Assembly: GCA_001275005.1 (NCBI GenBank)
Contig: JWZX01002821.1
Coordinates: 1 to 17,278, forward strand
Source of the DNA: Chrysochromulina tobinii
Lineage: Eukaryota; Haptophyta; Prymnesiales; Chrysochromulinaceae
Length of the DNA: 17,278 nt
Reading direction: 5' to 3'
Below, one piece after another: positions 13,772 to 17,278 of the stretch. The notes beneath the pieces are model-generated. The model did no database searches and was not told where the DNA came from. It saw nothing but the letters and a program-made list of their open reading frames with translations. Each line of letters opens with the position of its first letter. Within the stretch, counting starts at the first letter, position 1. The translations under genes were made by a program, and so were the position numbers.

Positions 13772-16200
13772 ATGAGCAGCTTGTCATGCGCCTCGTCCGC
13801 CACGACGAGCGAGATCGAGTTCACTCCACCGATACCGATGCCTCCGCCACCGCCTCCGCCGAGGAGTCGATTATCGCCACCGGCACGTCCGCCGACGATG
13901 GCCGCTCGTGGCTCATCGATGAGCGACGTGGTGCCGCCAACACGGGCGTTCAGCGTGCCGCCGCAGCCGCAGCCGCAGTCACAGCCGCAGCCAACCACTG
14001 CTACTGCCACGCCGACCGCTGCCACGCCGACTCGTGCTGCCATGCCGCCGCCAAGCACTACTAAAATTACCGTGCCGCATACATGTAACGCCGCGAGTCA
14101 GCTGAAGCTCATTGGAAGCGGCGGCGGATCCAAATCAGGGAGCGTCGGAGCCAAATTAGGGAGCGTCGAGCTCCTGTTTGGGCCCGAGCTCTACACCGAG
14201 CTCTACACCGAGCTCTCTTCTGGTGACGCTTCTGGCGAGAACAAGTCTACAGATCACCCAGTATCAGACCAAGAGCAGCAGCTGCAGCTGCCCGTGCCCG
14301 GGCGACGCCCAATCTCTCTCGCCAGCCAGCATGCTTCGAAAGGCCGCCGGCAGCAGCGGACGACCGGGCAGCCGCCTGGGCAGCCGCTCTTGCCTTCGAA
14401 CTCGGCTTCGGACCGCGAGCACCAGCGGCAGCTCCGTCAATCTCCGAGTCAATCTCCGCGCCTGCACTCGACGACGTCGCACATGTATACGAGGCGCTCG
14501 ATTCCGCCGACGATGGCCGCTGGCACAGCGAGATTGAGCGGCGTGGTGCCGCCAACACAGGCGTTAGAACAGGCGTTGAGCATGCCGCCGGAGCCGCTCC
14601 AGCCACAGCCGCAGCCGCAGCCGCAGCCCACCGCAACTGACGCTGCCACGCGGCGCACGCCGAACGCTCCTGCCACGCCGACTCGCGCTGCCCTAAGCGC
14701 TGCCCCGCCGCCGTCCATATTCTGCTCCGTGAATTTCCACGGCGCTCAGCACGACGCGATGATCTCGACAGCTCCCAAGCAATCTCCATCGACGGCTCCC
14801 TCCATTGCCAAATTAGGGAGCTCGAGAGCTGGCGACCCAACGGCTCCGATTCGTCAACTGCCAGCAGCGGCTCCGTATCCTCCCTTCTCACCGTCGTCGA
14901 TCCGCCCGCCCAACCTTGAGCGGAGCCCCTCTCACCAGAGCTTGCCGCTCGACCCCGGCGTTCACCCCGGCGTCCGTAATGGAGAAGGCGTCGTGACGGG
15001 CGTCCGTAACGGAGAAGGCGTCGTGACGGGCGTTCGCGTCGTCTCTCGCGTCGGGCATGCGTCCCTTAATGCGTCCCCGGCTCATCCCCAGGCGGCGGCA
15101 CACGAGACGGAGTCACCATCTTGGTCGCCACCCAATATGGGCCCTATCTCTTGGGCCCTGCCAAATATGGGCTTGCCCGAGCCTCAATCTCAGCCTCGAT
15201 CACGTGCGACCTTCATGGGCCAGATTGGCTTGCCCGACCTGCCAAATATGGGCCTGCCCAACTTCGACCATTTCGTCAACTATGGGCGTTCGCTCGTGGG
15301 CGGTCGCTCGATGACGCCGCCCCCGACGACGCCGCCCGTGCCCAATACGACGCCCTCGCCCATGTCGGCGTCAGCGTCGGCGCGCGTTGCACGTGCCACG
15401 AGCACGCATCTCGACAGGCGCAAGGCGGGGATGCGCATCGCGTGTGGAGGGCAACTGTCGCCCACGTTCAAATCGACTTCACCACGGTACGCGCGCCGCT
15501 GATTGTACGCTGATTGTGAGTCTCGTCACCCCTGATGGCCTTATTGATTGGTCCCTCTGATGAACCTCTGATTGTGGTTACATCTGATTGGCTCCACTCT
15601 GATTGCGACGCATCCTCCAATTCACCAGATGAGAGACACGGATGACTGACTGATCGCTGTGTTAATCGCTGTGTGCTCGCTGGTGGCGTCACTATGATGG
15701 CGCGCCCCTGGTCACTTCCTGGTCACAGCTTCTCTGCAGCATGGGAGCATAGCGCGCAAGGGGTGCTGCCGGGCTACATCTATGTCGACCAGAGCACGTA
15801 CGAGGAGCATCGGGGTCCTGGCGCGTACGACATCCAAAAGGATCGACTCGGTATGTATTTGACGCTCACTACATCCCCTGATTGTACCCTGATTTTAATT
15901 GAGACTCGGTACGAATTGGACGCTCGCTCCATCCCCTGATTGAGACTTTAATTGAGACTCGGTACGAATTGGACGCTCGCTCCTTCGGATGTGATTGATT
16001 GCCGGGTTGATTGCATACTGATGGCCACTCATAATGAGCCCGGATGACTTACCTCATCAGGTACGAATTGGACTCTCGCTCCATCCCCGGCTGCGGCTGC
16101 CGCGATCGCGCTCACCCAGAGCATCTGGCAACAGGGGGGCGCGAGCCATGGCGCGAGCAGGCCGGCGGATGATCGCATTGAAGATCGAGGTGCGCCATGA
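13772..16200 (+). CDS. Pro/Ala/Ser/Gln-rich repeat protein with conserved-looking C-terminal exons (hypothetical), three exons
   Basis: Exons are 13772-15486, 15729-15850 and 16061-16200, giving 658 residues with all phases matching; intron 1's acceptor could also be at 15752. Function is not recognised. Exon 1 is low complexity: two diverged copies of a block (DNA 13888-14050 and 14503-14712; protein PPTMAA...VVPPT.A...QPQPQPQPT...TPTRAA), a 30-bp tandem duplication (14971-15000, 15001-15030; GVRNGEGVVT twice), and NMG repeats (PPNMGPISWALPNMGL). Exons 2-3 look more like folded protein: GVLPGYIYVDQSTYEEHRGP, GAYDIQKDRL, then GTNWTLAPSPAAAAAIALTQ. GPGAYD resembles one sperm-tail PG-rich (STPGR) repeat, but a single motif is weak. 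There is no signal peptide or transmembrane segment. The stop at 16198-16200 closes a frame that reaches exon 3 only by splicing, which supports the model. Confidence 0.6.
14971..15030 (+). repeat. 30-bp tandem duplication inside the Pro-rich gene
   Basis: Two adjacent 30-bp units starting cgtccgtaa differ by one base (t/c). They encode GVRNGEGVVT twice, and a third partial unit follows. The length is a multiple of three, so the frame is kept. Confidence 0.9.
15487..15728 (+). repeat. Pro-rich gene intron 1 with dispersed CTGATTG units
   Basis: The donor is CCACG|GTACGC at 15487. The acceptor is taken at GGTCACAG ending 15728 (242 nt), with AGCATAG ending 15752 an alternative of the same phase. 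CTGATTG or CTGATGG occurs about eight to ten times between 15498 and 15690, at irregular spacing of roughly 10-20 bases, so this array is more decayed than those in METTL14. The donor string gtacgc recurs just inside, near 15506. Confidence 0.65.
15851..16060 (+). repeat. Pro-rich gene intron 2: tandem copies of the exon junction and CTGATTG units
   Basis: The donor is GACTCG|GTATGT at 15851 and the acceptor CATCAG|GTACGA ends at 16060 (210 nt, phase 1). The first 28 bases of exon 3 (16061-16088, GTACGAATTGG...CCATCCCC) recur at 15851 (22/28 identical), 15909 (27/28) and 15962 (21 of the first 22). The copies at 15909 and 15962 are preceded by gactcg, the end of exon 2. CTGATTG, TTGATTG or TGATTG units follow the copies. 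The intron thus has three candidate donors 58 and 53 bases apart. Confidence 0.85.
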
Positions 16201-16760
16201 TCGCTAAATCTCCGCATAGCGCATACTTAGTACGGTGTTACACGGGATGCAAATGTAGGATGCAACATGCATGGCATTCCCTGCATGCATGGCAGTAAGG
16301 CGGCAGTGAGGCGGGGTGGCAGTGACGAGTGAGCGTGAAAGTGTGAGCATGGGGCTGGTACCGCATTGCTGTGAAGAATACGAGGTGCACATGTACTGTC
16401 ATGTAGGTAGGTTGCAATTCGGGGATCTAACGCAGACCATGACCATCGCGTACCCGGGCTTCTGATCTGTATGGGTGCCAGTTGGAATAAGGGTACCGTT
16501 GTGGGGATCCTCTGACTCGCTGAACTGGCAGGGGCGCGATGGAGGCCACCGAGGGGGGCAGCGAGCACCCTCTCCCAGGAGACTAAGCAGCCACGGTAAA
16601 CCAATGCACGAAGGAAAGGATCGAAGGAAGACGAGAGTCAGAGGCCTCAGATCCTTCTTTACTTCGCTTAAAGCGAGTAACTTATTTCAGAACTAAAAAA
16701 CTAGCCCGGCCCCTAAAGGTAAAGCTAAACCCTCACCCATGTGTTTCAGGAGAGCGAGGA
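16201..16760. other. Intergenic spacer between convergent genes
   Basis: This is about 560 bases between the Pro-rich gene stop and the GT61-like stop on the other strand. It contains a duplicated gcatgcatggca (about 16265-16276 and 16281-16292), short gcggcagtgaggcgg-type repeats up to about 16325, and an AT-richer stretch with ctaaaccctc near 16723. ORFs here are short and unconvincing. I see no RNA gene. Confidence 0.5.
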
Positions 16761-17278
16761 TCAGAGGAGGTTCTTGTTCCTTTTCCTTTTACTGGTTCTT
16801 CTGAATGACTTGGTGGTATTGAGGCCGCTGCCCCAGAGGTGGGGCTCGAGCTTTTTGAGCCGCTGGATGTGCTTTTGGAGCGCGGGGCGCAGCTGCTCGA
16901 AGGGCACGTTAAAGTCAGCGTTCCAGTAACACATCCAATCGTCCTGTGGAATCACCTTGGCGTTGGACGCGATCTTTTTCTTCCGCTTCTTGGCGTTGCG
17001 TACAAAGCACTCGTGCTCGGCTGCGCGAAGGACGGTCCAGTTTGCAGGCAGCGTGATGGTCGTGAAGTGGAGTGGCCGGCTGAACGAAGGACCGGCATAG
17101 CGCGTCACCCAGCGCTTGTCCAGATCGAGCCAAGTGCGGGGCGCACCCTTCGCGAACCCTTCGTTGCGCAGCTGGATCACCGCCGAGCCCTGGCGCATAT
17201 GGAGAGCATGCACGGTGTCCCCTCCCCACACGCACACGTAGGCGTCGGCCTCGCGCAAGCGCGCAATCTTGGCGGCCT
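16761..17278 (-). CDS. C-terminal part of a GT61-like glycosyltransferase (partial, runs off the right edge)
   Basis: The frame is open from the right edge to a stop at 16761, giving the last ~172 residues of a longer protein. It begins AAKIARLREADAYVCVWGGD followed by TVHALHMRQGSAVIQLRNEG. This matches the GT61/EOGT C-terminal pattern (acidic-residue helix, AD.lV, an HGAG-type loop, then lf...GS.viEl), although here the loop reads WGGD. WNADFNVPFEQLRPALQKHI near the end also fits the helix closing such domains. The last 13 residues are Lys/Arg-rich. The expected role is sugar transfer in the ER or Golgi. The 5' portion, signal anchor and most of the catalytic domain lie outside the window, so the family call is tentative. 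Another GT-B fold family is the main alternative. Confidence 0.55.
   Translation of the reverse strand, partial: AAKIARLREADAYVCVWGGDTVHALHMRQGSAVIQLRNEGFAKGAPRTWLDLDKRWVTRYAGPSFSRPLHFTTITLPANWTVLRAAEHECFVRNAKKRKKKIASNAKVIPQDDWMCYWNADFNVPFEQLRPALQKHIQRLKKLEPHLWGSGLNTTKSFRRTSKRKRNKNLL

Noticed and set aside
14247-14891. Minus-strand open frame opposite the Pro-rich gene
   Set aside because: It is a GC-driven shadow. The plus strand has protein-level repeats and spliced downstream exons with matching phases.
16715-16740. Telomere-like ctaaaccct
   Set aside because: A single occurrence, not a tandem repeat.

Overview
The window looks like nuclear DNA from a GC-rich unicellular eukaryotic alga with a secondary, red-lineage plastid. 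A haptophyte is the best guess, but the sequence does not prove it. The reasons are: spliceosomal GT-AG introns with matching phases; METTL14, EF-hand, IQ-motif and FkbM proteins with eukaryotic architectures; low-complexity Pro/Ala/Ser/Gly tails; and a protein with a signal peptide followed by a transit-like stretch, as in complex plastids. I see no bacterial operon structure, rRNA, tRNA or CRISPR.

Layout, left to right: a (GA)n microsatellite at the edge; a plus-strand, single-anchor, disordered Pro/Ser-rich protein (120-941); a minus-strand, plastid-targeted-looking SAP + STI1 co-chaperone resembling TIC40 (1210-2298), divergent from a plus-strand secreted sulfotransferase-like gene (2496-3689, one intron); a gene-free stretch holding a foldback/MITE-like element (3937-4280); a minus-strand FkbM methyltransferase in three exons (4618-5943); a minus-strand METTL14-type m6A methyltransferase subunit in three exons (6120-7993); a plus-strand membrane-anchored IQ-repeat + SHOCT protein in two exons (8690-10008), convergent with a minus-strand protein with ten EF-hands (10172-13567); a plus-strand Pro-rich repeat protein in three exons (13772-16200); and at the right edge the 3' end of a minus-strand GT61-like glycosyltransferase (16761-17278).

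The most unusual signal is in the introns. I place eight introns. Five of them, in three genes, carry arrays of 10-11 bp units built on CTGAT, which fits the branch-point consensus yUnAy. Three of those five also contain direct duplications of the flanking exon. In METTL14 intron 2, the first ~19 bases of the intron copy the start of the downstream exon, so the donor GT is the copied exon start. In METTL14 intron 1, a 33-bp copy of the upstream exon end plus its donor sits inside the intron. In the Pro-rich gene, the second intron holds three copies of the downstream exon start, two of them still joined to the last bases of the upstream exon as if never interrupted. This looks like recent intron gain or growth by local duplication, with repeated branch-point-like units supplying the rest.

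Functionally, three genes (sulfotransferase-like, FkbM, GT61-like) point to modification of secreted or surface glycans. Two neighbours (IQ protein and EF-hand protein) point to calcium/calmodulin signalling. METTL14 belongs to mRNA m6A writing, and the SAP-STI1 protein to plastid protein import or folding. All functional statements are from reading the sequence; no searches were run.
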